Of a stretch of 45,682 bases of DNA, positions 36,837-45,366 are shown piece after piece (within the stretch, counting starts at the first letter, position 1; each line of letters opens with the position of its first letter). The stretch is from Bacteroidales bacterium. GTDB lineage: Bacteria; Bacteroidota; Bacteroidia; Bacteroidales; JAIOZK01. Location: contig JAIOZK010000029.1 in NCBI GenBank assembly GCA_021740625.1, forward strand, positions 1 to 45,682. The letters run 5' to 3'. The notes under the pieces are model-generated. The model saw only the letters and a list, made by a program, of their open reading frames with translations, was not told the DNA's origin and searched no databases. The translations under genes and the position numbers were made by a program.

Positions 36837-38072
36837 TTAATGTTTGTAATCATATGGTTTTTCTCCCGCCAGTATCTTTGTTCCAACATAGTTTTCTGCC
36901 GGGGGAATGGGACAGGAATACCTGTCGTTGTAAGAACAATATGGATTATACAAAAAATTAAAATCCAGGATAATACTGTCTCCCCTGGGGATTATTAAAT
37001 CCAGGTATCTTCCTCCGCCGTATGTTTCTTCTCCACTGCTCATATCCCTCATAGGTAAAAACAGATAGTTATGATATTCGGGATGATCAATGAAAGCCAT
37101 ATTCTGATAGGCACTTAACCGAAACAGCTTGTCACCAAGCCTGAACTGAAGCTTTGCATAATTGCGATAACTTGGCAATCTGTCGGTGGTGGTTTTCATC
37201 TTGAATGCCTCACCGCTTGTATCTATTGTAAATGATGCTTTTACACGGAAATCCATGTCGGGAGCAAAATAATTTAATGTCTTGAAAAGCTCTATTTGAT
37301 CTTTTTTAAGGGGAGAAGTTGATGTATCCTGGAATTCAATGTTTTTATTGCTGCGGTATTTCTCAACCGAATCATAATAATAGCCTTCCCTGATTTTCCT
37401 GTAAAGTTTTTTATCATTGGGATCAAAGAACAGGGATGCATATAAGCAGGCGATCCCTTCGTTCAGGACTGTTCTGAAACCACGGCTGGATTGCATCCAC
37501 TGATTATAATTGTAGCTTTCGTCCTTAGCAGATATTACACCAATTGACAGGTCATCTTTGAAAGCCGTTTTAAACAAAAGATAACTTCTACGCGCATGAC
37601 ACCCCAGTGTGAAAATGTTGAAGTCCTTGATCTTCAGTTTGCCGGCGCCAATCTCCTCTTTCAATGCAAGTGCGGTTGTATAAGTTCTGTCTCTCAAAAT
37701 ATTGCGCGGAAGATTGATTTTGATGATGCCGCTGGTATCATATCCCATTGCAGCAAGAGAAGCAATTGCAATATCTGCATAGGTTTTATACTCAGTGAGA
37801 TAGTACCCCCTTTCAATCGGAACTCCGGTAAGGATGATTGTTTGAACTTTATTGCTCTGGACAAAGTCCATCATTTCCTGCAGACTGTAATCAGGCAGCC
37901 AACCTTCAACCACCAGGGTATTGGAAGCAAGCGGTTTGCTGATGCACAGGTAAGCGTTCAACTGTTTCAGGAGCATAAAAAAGACAAAAACAATAATCGC
38001 AAGGATAATGAATCTTGCAAACCAGGTTAGTCTCCTGCCTTTCCTTTCTTTTGTGAACCGAATGATGCTCAT
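36837..38072 (-). CDS. Membrane-anchored DUF218 (YdcF/SanA-like)-DUF1684 fusion protein
   Basis: A 411-aa protein. One membrane segment (about 20-38, FARFIILAIIVFVFFMLL) anchors it with the bulk outside the cytoplasm. Residues about 50-210 resemble the YdcF/SanA/ElyC (DUF218) domain: LVVEGWLPDYSLQEM, TIILTGVPI, DRTYTTALALKEE and LGCHARRSYLLFKTAF. Residues about 265-411 match DUF1684, whose hallmark runs are present: PMRDMSSGEETYGGGRYLDL, then FNFLYNPYCSYNDRYSCPIP and ILAGEKPY. Neither domain has an agreed function; YdcF-like proteins are tied to cell-envelope polymer metabolism. It is 33 bp upstream of the sensor kinase gene and in the same direction, so it may belong to that operon. Confidence 0.8.
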   Translation of the reverse strand: MSIIRFTKERKGRRLTWFARFIILAIIVFVFFMLLKQLNAYLCISKPLASNTLVVEGWLPDYSLQEMMDFVQSNKVQTIILTGVPIERGYYLTEYKTYADIAIASLAAMGYDTSGIIKINLPRNILRDRTYTTALALKEEIGAGKLKIKDFNIFTLGCHARRSYLLFKTAFKDDLSIGVISAKDESYNYNQWMQSSRGFRTVLNEGIACLYASLFFDPNDKKLYRKIREGYYYDSVEKYRSNKNIEFQDTSTSPLKKDQIELFKTLNYFAPDMDFRVKASFTIDTSGEAFKMKTTTDRLPSYRNYAKLQFRLGDKLFRLSAYQNMAFIDHPEYHNYLFLPMRDMSSGEETYGGGRYLDLIIPRGDSIILDFNFLYNPYCSYNDRYSCPIPPAENYVGTKILAGEKPYDYKH

Positions 38073-38201
38073 GTGCGTTATTTTGATAAAAGTATGAAAA
38101 TATCCGAAAATGGAGAATGGAGATAATTAAGAATTATCAATTAATAATATGGCTGTGTGCTGTGTTGATTTGTGAGAGGGAATTGGGGGGATGATTAATT
38201 T

Positions 38202-38209
38202 TATCTTTG
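38202..38209 (+). promoter_or_regulatory. -7 promoter element of pdxH
   Basis: TATCTTTG fits TAnnTTTG. It puts the transcript start near 38216, which excludes the first in-frame ATG at 38191 and favours 38218 or 38227. No -33 TTTG lies at the usual 19-21-base spacing. Confidence 0.55.
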
Positions 38210-38217
38210 CAGAAAGA

Positions 38218-38865
38218 ATGAAAACCATGACCGATTTAAGATATATACGGGAAGAATACAGGAAAGACGAACTCAGCAAAGCAAAGGCTGATCAGGATCC
38301 TATCCGGCAGTTCGACAACTGGATGAAAGAGGCACTGGAAGCACAGCTTCTTCATCCTACGGCAATGACATTATCTACTTGTGGAAAAGATCGAAGACCG
38401 TCCTCACGCATTGTTCTTTTGAAGGACATTGATGAAAAGGGATTTGTTTTTTATACCAACTATCTGAGCAGGAAGGGCAGGGAGATTATAGAAAATCCAT
38501 TTGCCGCATTGTTGTTTTTCTGGAATGAGCTGGAAAGGCAGGTACGTATTGAGGGTAGCATAGAGAAGGCTGAGGCTGATCAGGCAGATGTTTATTTTGC
38601 CAGCCGGCCACTGAAAAGCAGGATCAGTGCTGCTATTTCTGAACAAAGCAGTGAGGTACCATCGCGAAAATACCTGGAAAATAGATTTCAAGAGTTCCGG
38701 GATCTACATCCTGTTGATTTTGAAAGACCTGAATTTTGGGGTGCTTACCGTTTGATTCCGGCTTATTTCGAGTTCTGGCAGGGCAGAGAAGACAGGTTGC
38801 ACGACAGGATCGCCTATGAACTGAAAAACCAGGATGCATGGTCAATGAAACGCCTTGCTCCCTGA
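38218..38865 (+). CDS. pdxH: Pyridoxamine 5'-phosphate oxidase
   Basis: A 215-aa (or 212-aa from ATG 38227) FMN enzyme that oxidises pyridoxamine or pyridoxine phosphate to pyridoxal phosphate. Family motifs are DLRYIREEYRKDEL, PTAMTLSTCGKDRRPSSRIVLLK, GFVFYTNYLSRKG and FFWNELERQVRIEG. The C-terminus has PAYFEFWQGREDRLHDRI, ending in the usual RLAP. The usual FASRPxxSxIGAxxSxQS segment reads FASRPLKSRISAAISEQSSE, so the glycine after the isoleucine is replaced by serine. Its TGA is directly adjacent, with no spacer, to the stop of the convergent LRR gene. Confidence 0.95.
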   Translation: MKTMTDLRYIREEYRKDELSKAKADQDPIRQFDNWMKEALEAQLLHPTAMTLSTCGKDRRPSSRIVLLKDIDEKGFVFYTNYLSRKGREIIENPFAALLFFWNELERQVRIEGSIEKAEADQADVYFASRPLKSRISAAISEQSSEVPSRKYLENRFQEFRDLHPVDFERPEFWGAYRLIPAYFEFWQGREDRLHDRIAYELKNQDAWSMKRLAP

Positions 38866-39627
38866 TCAATACTTGATCCTGGTCTCCGGCAGCAACACCT
38901 TCAGGCTGTCGATGGTGGTTAAAGGGATATTATTCCCATTCAGGTATAATGACTGCAGTTTTTTTAGTTTGCCGATTTCGAGCGGAACATCATTCAATTC
39001 ATTATTCTCAAGATTGATTATTTCCAGGTTTTTAAGGTTTTGAATATCAGGTTTAATATTGTCAATCTTATTCTTTTTCATACCCAATACTTTCAACTGT
39101 TTCATTTCATAAAGTGCATCCGGCAGTGAAGTAAGCCCGTTGCGGTCAAAGTATATCTCATTCACAGATTCCATTTCACAAAGCCTGGATGGTATTGAAT
39201 CCAGTTGATTATTTCCCATCCTGATTCTCTTAAGGTTAGGAAGTTGGTAGATTGCATCGGGCAATTTTGTAAACAGGTTGTCATTCAGATATAAACTCTG
39301 CAGGTATTGCATATCGCCTATATAGCGGGGCAGATCTTTTAATTTGTTATCACTGAGCTCTAAGGTGTTCAGGTTGATAAAATTGATCAATTCTTTGGGA
39401 ACAGATTCGAGTTCCTTCCTGAAAAGAACCAATTTGTATACTTTTAGTGGTTCCTGTAAGGCTTCTTCAAGATTCCTGTAGGTAGGCAACTCGTACAACT
39501 TTGCCAGGTTGAAGAATTTCGACGAATCAAAACCATCGTAATGAATGCTGTTTTTGCACCCCTGGTTCACAGATGCGATGATCATGATGACCAGAAGCAG
39601 GGTGATGATGAAATAATTTCTTTTCAT
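38866..39627 (-). CDS. Leucine-rich-repeat lipoprotein
   Basis: A 253-aa protein. The ATG at 39627 is chosen because it directly begins a lipoprotein signal (MKRNYFIITLLLVIMIIASVNQGC); the frame extends 40 codons further with no signal-like start. About seven leucine-rich repeats of 23 residues follow (pattern LxxLxLxxNxLxxLPxxI, for example LQSLYLNDNLFTKLPDAI). It is likely a surface or periplasmic binding protein; the ligand is unknown. Its stop abuts that of pdxH, and its start is 76 bp behind the TonB receptor gene in the same direction, so it could be read through from there. Confidence 0.85.
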   Translation of the reverse strand: MKRNYFIITLLLVIMIIASVNQGCKNSIHYDGFDSSKFFNLAKLYELPTYRNLEEALQEPLKVYKLVLFRKELESVPKELINFINLNTLELSDNKLKDLPRYIGDMQYLQSLYLNDNLFTKLPDAIYQLPNLKRIRMGNNQLDSIPSRLCEMESVNEIYFDRNGLTSLPDALYEMKQLKVLGMKKNKIDNIKPDIQNLKNLEIINLENNELNDVPLEIGKLKKLQSLYLNGNNIPLTTIDSLKVLLPETRIKY

Positions 39628-39703
39628 GTTCTTCAAATTATAATTCCAAAAATAACAAAAGACCGTCGCTTGAAACTTGTTTTTGCTATTCTTCAAACAA
39701 AAA

Positions 39704-42517
39704 TTAATTGATCTGGTATTTAATACCCAGTTTATACGTCCTGCCAAAGTTATATCTCAGGTAATCCAGGTCTTCTTCTACCGGTTTGGTATAATGATGG
39801 ACCGCCCGGTATTCCGAATCAAGTATGTTGTTCACACCCAGTTCAACAGTAAACTGTTTGTCTTTGCCCAATCCTTTTGAAATATTAAAATTCAGCATGG
39901 GTTGCGGCTGGGCATAAACATAAGGGGTCTTCCCTTTGGTGATCAGGATCAAATCCTCACCTGTTACATTGAAGCCCAGGTTTGATTCCAGACCGATTTC
40001 ATCATAGCGGTATGAAAGAAAAGTATTCAGGATCCAGGGTGCCTGCCCAAGCATTTCCCTTGTATCCTTGTCGGTATCCTGTTTTTCAATTTCAGTCAGT
40101 TCAACCGATGAATAAACCCAGGTGAAATTACTTCCAAAGGTGAAGTGCCTGAGCAGGTAAAGGAATTCAAGTTTTTTCCGAAACTCCACTTCCAATCCGT
40201 AAAGTTGTGCTTCATCGGTATTCACATATTTAATTTCGTAGTTCTGGGTGGTAACCGACAACTTTTGTTCGATCGGATTTTTGAAGAATTTATAGAATCC
40301 GCTCACGCTAACTTTTTCACCAGGTTTGAAGAACCATTCCCATCTCAGGTCCAGGTTGGTGATCTGCGAACGTTTCAGGTCGGGATTACCGGTAATAAAA
40401 ACACCGGTTTTATAATCATAATAGTTGGTACCGATCTCTCGGAATTTCGGTCGGGCTATGGTTTGCGAACCTGCCAACCTGATGTTCATATTTTTATTCA
40501 GGGAGTAGATCAAACTCAAAGAAGGCAGAATGTCAGCTTCATCAATTTGCCCATGTTTGTAAAGGTTGCTGGTGGTATCCTCCACCTTGTTTTTTACTTC
40601 TATATCGGAGGTTTCCAGCCTGGCCCCCACAATCGTTCTCAGCTCATTTGTTATGGGCATATCGATCATGGCATATGCAGCAATTACTTTTTGGCTTGCC
40701 TCATAACTGTTGTTCAGGTCCTGGTCGCGATCGCCTTTGTAATAGTATCCTTTGTGATTGCCGTCGCTGATCATGTATTCCCTGAGGAAAACTTCAATAT
40801 CAGTGGTTTGGAACCTGTCTTTGAAAGTTGTGGTCAGATCGAATTTGGTTTCGTCCAGGCTTCTTGTTTTGCTTGAATAAGCTCCTCCGAACTTGGCTTT
40901 CGCATTTTGTGATGAAATCTTCAGCGGAAGCTCAAAATCAATTTTGCCAAAATAATCTTTTTCATCCATCAATCTGTAAAAACGACCCGGCAGATCATTG
41001 GTTTTGATTCTCATGGTATTGGGGTCGGGCAATAAAAACTCAAAGAACCGCAGATCAGGTTCGTTTTGTTTCATATAGGTATAAGAGCCCAGCCAGTTTA
41101 CTACCAATTTATTCAGGCCCGGGAAAACATGTTTTCCGTGCAACTGGTAGTTGTCGAAAGTCCTTTCCAGGAATGCCAGGTTCCTGTCTTCATCAGCGAT
41201 ATCTTCATAATAGAAATATCCGGAACGGCTGATGGCGATTTTCTTGCCACTCTGGTTTCTTAAATAGCGTGCACCGATTTTGTTGTTGTTGTTCAGCTTG
41301 AGGTTCAGATTGAGCAATCCTGATAAGTTTGCGTTTGTTGCACCATAGGTGACATCATCGAAGATCCTCCATTTATCAGGTTGTTCACCTTCTTCGTAGA
41401 TGCCGTAATGACCATCATCGTAATATTTGTAATTATGTGTATATCCCAGGGATATGTTATAACCGAGTACTTTTTTGAGGAATTCCACCTGGTTCCCTAC
41501 GACAAATTTATAGGATTGGTTCAGGTATGACTTTTTTGTTGTGGGGGACATCTGGGGATTAAATTCTTTTGAAATTTTTTCCAGGGTGCTGTATGTATAG
41601 GGGGGATTTGGATCGGTAATGTTAATATAACCATATCTTTCGAGATATTCATTGGCTATGGCGGGAACGTCCCTGCTGCCGTCATCTGTCCCGAGCCAGT
41701 CGGTATCTCCGCCATCATAACTCAGGAAGTTATCGATATAATTGGCCTGGGGATTATAGCCCAGGTCTGTCGAGAACATCATGGTGAATTTTTCCGGAAA
41801 ATCTTTGGTAACAATATCAACATGTCCGCCGGTTGATTCACCTGGAAGGTCGGGTGTGAATGTTTTATGAACGATAATATTTTCAATGATGTTGCTGGGA
41901 AAAATATCCATTTGTACTGTATTCTTTTCAGGATCCAGTGCGGGAATACTACCCCCGTTCAGGGTAATTACGGTATACCGGTCGCCGAGGCCCCGCACAA
42001 ATACATATTTATCATCTTGTACGGATACACCAGTAACCCTTTTCAAAGCTGCGGCAGCATCACTGTCACCCAGCCTGGAAATTTGCCGAGCGCTGATCCC
42101 ATCCAGCATGGTGGCAGAGTTTTTCTGCATTACCTGTATAGCAGCTTCCGTATTCCTGACCGCTTTAGCCGTGACCACGACTTCCTGCAATTCCGTTACT
42201 ACTTCATCCAGGTTGGCATTGATCACTGTTACATCTCCATCATTGATTTCAACATTTTCATATTCCTGGGGTTGATAAGAAATATAGGATATCCTGATAT
42301 TGTAATTACCGGCAGGCAGTTTCAGACTATAATTGCCATCAAAATCTGTAGTGGTACCCATTGTCGTTCCGACAACAGCTACTGTAACTCCGATCAGTGT
42401 TTCTCCTGTTTTGTTATCGATTACTTTTCCACGCAAATGACCTTCCTGGGCCATTGCAGAAAATGCTAAAAACATCATAAATAAAACACTCAGTATTCTT
42501 TTTGTCATTTTATTCAT
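39704..42517 (-). CDS. TonB-dependent outer-membrane receptor, candidate Pho-regulated
   Basis: A 937-aa receptor. The ATG at 42517 opens onto a signal peptide (MNKMTKRILSVLFMMFLAFSAMAQ); a start nine bases later is equally possible, and the frame also runs further upstream. A carboxypeptidase-like domain (about 25-110, LRGKVIDNKTGETLIGVTV) is followed by a plug (AAAALKRVTGVSVQDDKYVFVRG, split landmark; IENIIVHKTFTPDLPGESTGG) and a long barrel ending YKLGIKYQIN. It lies 97 bp behind the beta-helix lipoprotein gene, with a terminator-like hairpin in the gap. The pair resembles receptor/surface-lipoprotein partners. The substrate is not known; the Pho-like sites upstream suggest phosphate-containing material. 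Confidence 0.92.
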   Translation of the reverse strand: MNKMTKRILSVLFMMFLAFSAMAQEGHLRGKVIDNKTGETLIGVTVAVVGTTMGTTTDFDGNYSLKLPAGNYNIRISYISYQPQEYENVEINDGDVTVINANLDEVVTELQEVVVTAKAVRNTEAAIQVMQKNSATMLDGISARQISRLGDSDAAAALKRVTGVSVQDDKYVFVRGLGDRYTVITLNGGSIPALDPEKNTVQMDIFPSNIIENIIVHKTFTPDLPGESTGGHVDIVTKDFPEKFTMMFSTDLGYNPQANYIDNFLSYDGGDTDWLGTDDGSRDVPAIANEYLERYGYINITDPNPPYTYSTLEKISKEFNPQMSPTTKKSYLNQSYKFVVGNQVEFLKKVLGYNISLGYTHNYKYYDDGHYGIYEEGEQPDKWRIFDDVTYGATNANLSGLLNLNLKLNNNNKIGARYLRNQSGKKIAISRSGYFYYEDIADEDRNLAFLERTFDNYQLHGKHVFPGLNKLVVNWLGSYTYMKQNEPDLRFFEFLLPDPNTMRIKTNDLPGRFYRLMDEKDYFGKIDFELPLKISSQNAKAKFGGAYSSKTRSLDETKFDLTTTFKDRFQTTDIEVFLREYMISDGNHKGYYYKGDRDQDLNNSYEASQKVIAAYAMIDMPITNELRTIVGARLETSDIEVKNKVEDTTSNLYKHGQIDEADILPSLSLIYSLNKNMNIRLAGSQTIARPKFREIGTNYYDYKTGVFITGNPDLKRSQITNLDLRWEWFFKPGEKVSVSGFYKFFKNPIEQKLSVTTQNYEIKYVNTDEAQLYGLEVEFRKKLEFLYLLRHFTFGSNFTWVYSSVELTEIEKQDTDKDTREMLGQAPWILNTFLSYRYDEIGLESNLGFNVTGEDLILITKGKTPYVYAQPQPMLNFNISKGLGKDKQFTVELGVNNILDSEYRAVHHYTKPVEEDLDYLRYNFGRTYKLGIKYQIN

Positions 42518-42562
42518 TTTTATGTTGTAGGAACTTATTGGATAATTGCCTTTCATAAAAAT

Positions 42563-42590
42563 AAGCTGATGGCCTGATGGCCACCAGCTT
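42563..42590 (-). terminator. Hairpin between lipoprotein and TonB receptor genes
   Basis: A 12-bp inverted repeat (42563-42574 with 42579-42590, one mismatch that pairs as G-U) has a four-base loop and, in the minus direction, is followed by ATTTTTA. It begins 24 bases behind the lipoprotein stop. It looks like a leaky terminator or 3'-end protector that would make the lipoprotein transcript more abundant than the receptor transcript. Confidence 0.65.
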
Positions 42591-42613
42591 ACTATAAATC
42601 TATATGATCATGT

Positions 42614-44248
42614 TTATTTGAAATACAATGTCCAGCCATCGGCCCAGTTTGTTCCACCCGGTTGAAATGCACCATGATAGGGAGCATCTACGAAGAAATC
42701 GTCAACTGGTTTGGCAGCAACGGGATGTGCGGACGCTGCAGCAGGAACAACATTGTCCATGTCGATTCCCATATCTTCTGCAAAGTTCTGATTGTTGTTG
42801 AACAGGTTGTTGGTAACTGTTTCGTGATCAGCAGGGAGTGTACCTGATTCAGCTTTTGCGTAAATATATTTTTCTGCAATGTTGCTGAAAAGGTTGTTTT
42901 TGATCATCAGTGTAGCTTCAGGAGAGGCATCTGTTAACCAGTCGTAGCTGCTGTGTTTGTCATCACGATACTCGATCCTGAGACCTTGCGCACCATGAGC
43001 GAAAATTGAGTTGGCATAGATGCCGGCAGCATTGTCGCGGAAGATTACATAGTTATCGAATCCATGTCCGATGTACGTGAAATTGTAATAAGTAGGCTGT
43101 GCATAAGGAGCTGCTTCTTCGTCGTCTCCGGTACCACCGTCCTGCTCAGCAAGGCGGTCACCTGTTTCTTCACCCTGGATAGCACACCAGAACTGACCTT
43201 TGCCCTGGAAGCCTTCGTCTGTATCGAAAGAGTCGTCACCAACGAGTGCTACGAGTGCATATTTCACCTCGGCAACACCGCCAAAGAATTCCATACCGTC
43301 ATCTTTGTTTGAGATAACTTCGATATGATCCAGTTGTGTTCCTCTACCAACGGCACCCAGCGAAATACCGTTAATTTCGTTACCTGCACCAATGTCAGTA
43401 CCACCGTGACGAACCTGGATATATGAGAAGGTACCTGAATTGTCATCGTTGTTGGCGCCAACGTTTCCGTCGAAACCGTAGAAAGCGTTGAAAGCTTCCG
43501 GCAAACCTTCGATCCTTTTGGCGATGCTGTTGTTTGTTTCGGCTTTTCCGAGAATGATCAGACCACCCCAGAGTCCCTGTACATATTTTGCGTAATTGCC
43601 ATCTTTGCCATCACCAAGTCCGGTCATAACAATGGGATCTGAAGCTGTTCCTGTTGCTTCAACTTTACCACCCATTTTTACGATGAGGGCACTGGCGTTT
43701 TCACCCTGTCCGGGATTTCCTTCGATGAGTGTTCCGGCAGGAATTGTAAGGGTTGCACCGTCTTCAACGAATACAAATCCATCGAGAATATACTTGATGG
43801 AGGCATCCAGTGCCATATCGGAAGTAATACTTCCCTGCAATGTGATTTCGCTGGGAGCTTCACCAACATAAGCAGTTCTTTGTGTTGTGGATGTCAAACC
43901 ACCACCATCTTTTACTTCCATGGTAACAACATATTCACCGGCTGCCGCCCAGGAATGTGTGGCTGTTTTTTCGGTTGCGTAATCAGTGTCGTAAGTACCG
44001 TCTGATTCCCAATCCCATCTCACTTGCAATGCGTCTGCAGGTGTTTCTTCGTCTGAGGAACCTGAGGCATCGAAAGTAAACTCTTCACCAATATCACCAA
44101 CAACCGGAGTAACTTCAAATGAAGCTACAGGTTTGGTGTTTGTTGGCTGTGGATCCGGATCATCGTCATCATCATCTTTACATGATGTTACTACCAACAT
44201 ACTTGCTGCCATGAGCAACATTAACATTCTGAAACTAAGTTTTTTCAT
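42614..44248 (-). CDS. Surface-type lipoprotein with PKD domain and beta-helix
   Basis: A 544-aa lipoprotein. The signal MKKLSFRMLMLLMAASMLVVTSC puts the lipidated cysteine at residue 23. It is followed at once by KDDDDDD, an acidic run like the Bacteroidota lipoprotein export signal that sends lipoproteins to the cell surface. A PKD domain follows (about 40-130, WDWESDGTYDTDY...THSWAAAGEYVVT). The remainder (about 140-544) is a glycine- and asparagine-rich repeat region compatible with a right-handed beta-helix (GLWGGLIILGKAE, ISLGAVGRGTQLDHIEVISN). There is no C-terminal T9SS domain. It is the first gene of the pair with the TonB receptor. Three 11-bp-spaced TTAACA-type repeats lie before it. 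No catalytic site recognised. Confidence 0.85.
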   Translation of the reverse strand: MKKLSFRMLMLLMAASMLVVTSCKDDDDDDPDPQPTNTKPVASFEVTPVVGDIGEEFTFDASGSSDEETPADALQVRWDWESDGTYDTDYATEKTATHSWAAAGEYVVTMEVKDGGGLTSTTQRTAYVGEAPSEITLQGSITSDMALDASIKYILDGFVFVEDGATLTIPAGTLIEGNPGQGENASALIVKMGGKVEATGTASDPIVMTGLGDGKDGNYAKYVQGLWGGLIILGKAETNNSIAKRIEGLPEAFNAFYGFDGNVGANNDDNSGTFSYIQVRHGGTDIGAGNEINGISLGAVGRGTQLDHIEVISNKDDGMEFFGGVAEVKYALVALVGDDSFDTDEGFQGKGQFWCAIQGEETGDRLAEQDGGTGDDEEAAPYAQPTYYNFTYIGHGFDNYVIFRDNAAGIYANSIFAHGAQGLRIEYRDDKHSSYDWLTDASPEATLMIKNNLFSNIAEKYIYAKAESGTLPADHETVTNNLFNNNQNFAEDMGIDMDNVVPAAASAHPVAAKPVDDFFVDAPYHGAFQPGGTNWADGWTLYFK

Positions 44249-44339
44249 TGTTTGCGATTTTTGGATTTAAAGATTAATTGTTTTGTTTTTTCGTTTTGCG
44301 AATTACAATGGCAAAGGAAGACCTTGTATCGAAAGTGTA

Positions 44340-44368
44340 TTTTAAGATAAGATTAACCTTATGTTAAG
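44340..44368 (-). promoter_or_regulatory. Candidate Pho box before the beta-helix lipoprotein gene
   Basis: On the minus strand TTAACA-N5-TTAATC-N5-TTAAAA lies with an exact 11-bp period (plus-strand units begin at 44340, 44351 and 44362). This is the TTAACA direct-repeat form known for Bacillus PhoP and cyanobacterial SphR. A -7-like TTCCTTTG (44312-44319) lies 20 bases further downstream. Confidence 0.55.
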
Positions 44369-44458
44369 TTTTTAACGTTGTGTATGTATTTAATTAACAA
44401 TTTTTTAATGTGGTTTTATCCTTATGGAAGTGAGGTGGATACAAGGGTGTGTATGGAG

Positions 44459-45154
44459 CTAAATGCCGCTCGAAAGTATGAAACTATAACCGATGCCTTT
44501 GTAGGTTCGGATATTGTCAAAACCGATTTTTTCCCTGATCTTTTTAATGTGAACATCGATTGTTCTCTCACCAACGATGACTTCATCACCCCAAACATGA
44601 TTGAATATTTCCTCTCTTGAAAATACTTTATTCGGGCGGGAACTCAGAAAATACAAAAGTTCAAACTCTTTTTTTGGCAATTGTGTTTTTTTCCCATCTT
44701 TCACAACGAGGTATTCATCTTTATCGATGATGATATTGTCCAGTTCAATGACATCTTCTTTTGAAGCAAAATGCTTTCTTCTCCTCAGCAGGGCATTCAC
44801 ACGGCTGATAAATACGTTGGGACGAATGGGCTTTTTAATGAAATCATCCGCGCCGGCATCGAAGCCGGCAATCTGGGTGTAATCTTCGGTGCGGGCAGTA
44901 AGAAAGGCCATCACTGTGTCTTTTAATTCAGGAATTGCGCGCAATTCATTGCATGCTTCGATGCCATCCATCTCAGGCATCATAATATCCAGGATGATCA
45001 ATTCCGGGATTTTTGCTCTTGCAATTTTGATGGCATCTTTTCCATTGGTGGCCGTGAGGACAACAAAATTATTTTTTCGCAAGTTATAACTCAAAAACTC
45101 AAGGATATCCTTTTCATCATCCACCAGCAAAACTTTACTGCCTATGTTTTCCAT
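44459..45154 (-). CDS. PhoB/OmpR-family response regulator
   Basis: A 231-aa regulator. It has a receiver domain (1-125; D12, D13, phosphoacceptor D56 in LIILDIMMPEMDG; T in FLTARTED; K in IKKPIRP) and a winged-helix domain (about 135-231: LPKKEFELLYFLSSRPNKVFSREEIFNHVWG, split landmark; RTIDVHIKKIREKI; YKGIGYSF). This is closest to PhoB/PhoP-type regulators among OmpR-like proteins, which is not proof of a phosphate role. Four in-phase 11-bp repeats precede it, and three similar ones precede the neighbouring lipoprotein gene. This suggests it controls both. No partner kinase gene is inside the window. Confidence 0.93.
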   Translation of the reverse strand: MENIGSKVLLVDDEKDILEFLSYNLRKNNFVVLTATNGKDAIKIARAKIPELIILDIMMPEMDGIEACNELRAIPELKDTVMAFLTARTEDYTQIAGFDAGADDFIKKPIRPNVFISRVNALLRRRKHFASKEDVIELDNIIIDKDEYLVVKDGKKTQLPKKEFELLYFLSSRPNKVFSREEIFNHVWGDEVIVGERTIDVHIKKIREKIGFDNIRTYKGIGYSFILSSGI

Positions 45155-45173
45155 TGTACGAGAAATTGCTCGC

Positions 45174-45232
45174 CTGCAAAACTATCCGAAGGCTTTTAAG
45201 TCATTGTCAATAAAATGTTAATTAATGATTAA
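45174..45232 (-). promoter_or_regulatory. Candidate Pho box and promoter of the PhoB-like gene
   Basis: On the minus strand TTAATC, TTAACA, TTGACA and TTAAAA follow each other, each pair separated by exactly five bases (plus-strand units begin at 45227, 45216, 45205 and 45194). Nine bases downstream lies TAGTTTTG, a -7 element fitting TAnnTTTG, about 20 bases before the ATG. The layout suggests autoregulation. Confidence 0.6.
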
Positions 45233-45241
45233 TTCTGATGA

Positions 45242-45366
45242 GGGAGGCGCGAAGGAATGGAACCGCTAAGGCGCAAAGTCGCTAAGGTTTGGTATTGGGA
45301 GGCGCAAAGGCAATAAAACCGCTAAGGCGCAAGGTCGCTAAGGTTTGGTATTGGGAGGCGCTAAGG
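45242..45366. repeat. 55/56-bp tandem repeat, about 2.2 copies
   Basis: Copies start at 45242, 45297 and 45353 (last one partial) with the form GGGAGGCGC...ACCGCTAAGGCGCAA...GTCGCTAAGG...TTTGGTATT. The CGCTAAGGCGCAAAG core is a repeat widespread in Bacteroidota intergenic DNA. It lies between the regulator promoter and the transposase-like start. Confidence 0.8.

Noticed and set aside
39704-44248. Receptor/lipoprotein pair read as a SusCD glycan system
   Set aside because: The lipoprotein has a PKD domain and beta-helix-like repeats instead of the helical SusD fold, no glycoside hydrolase or hybrid sensor is nearby, and the lipoprotein gene precedes the receptor gene.
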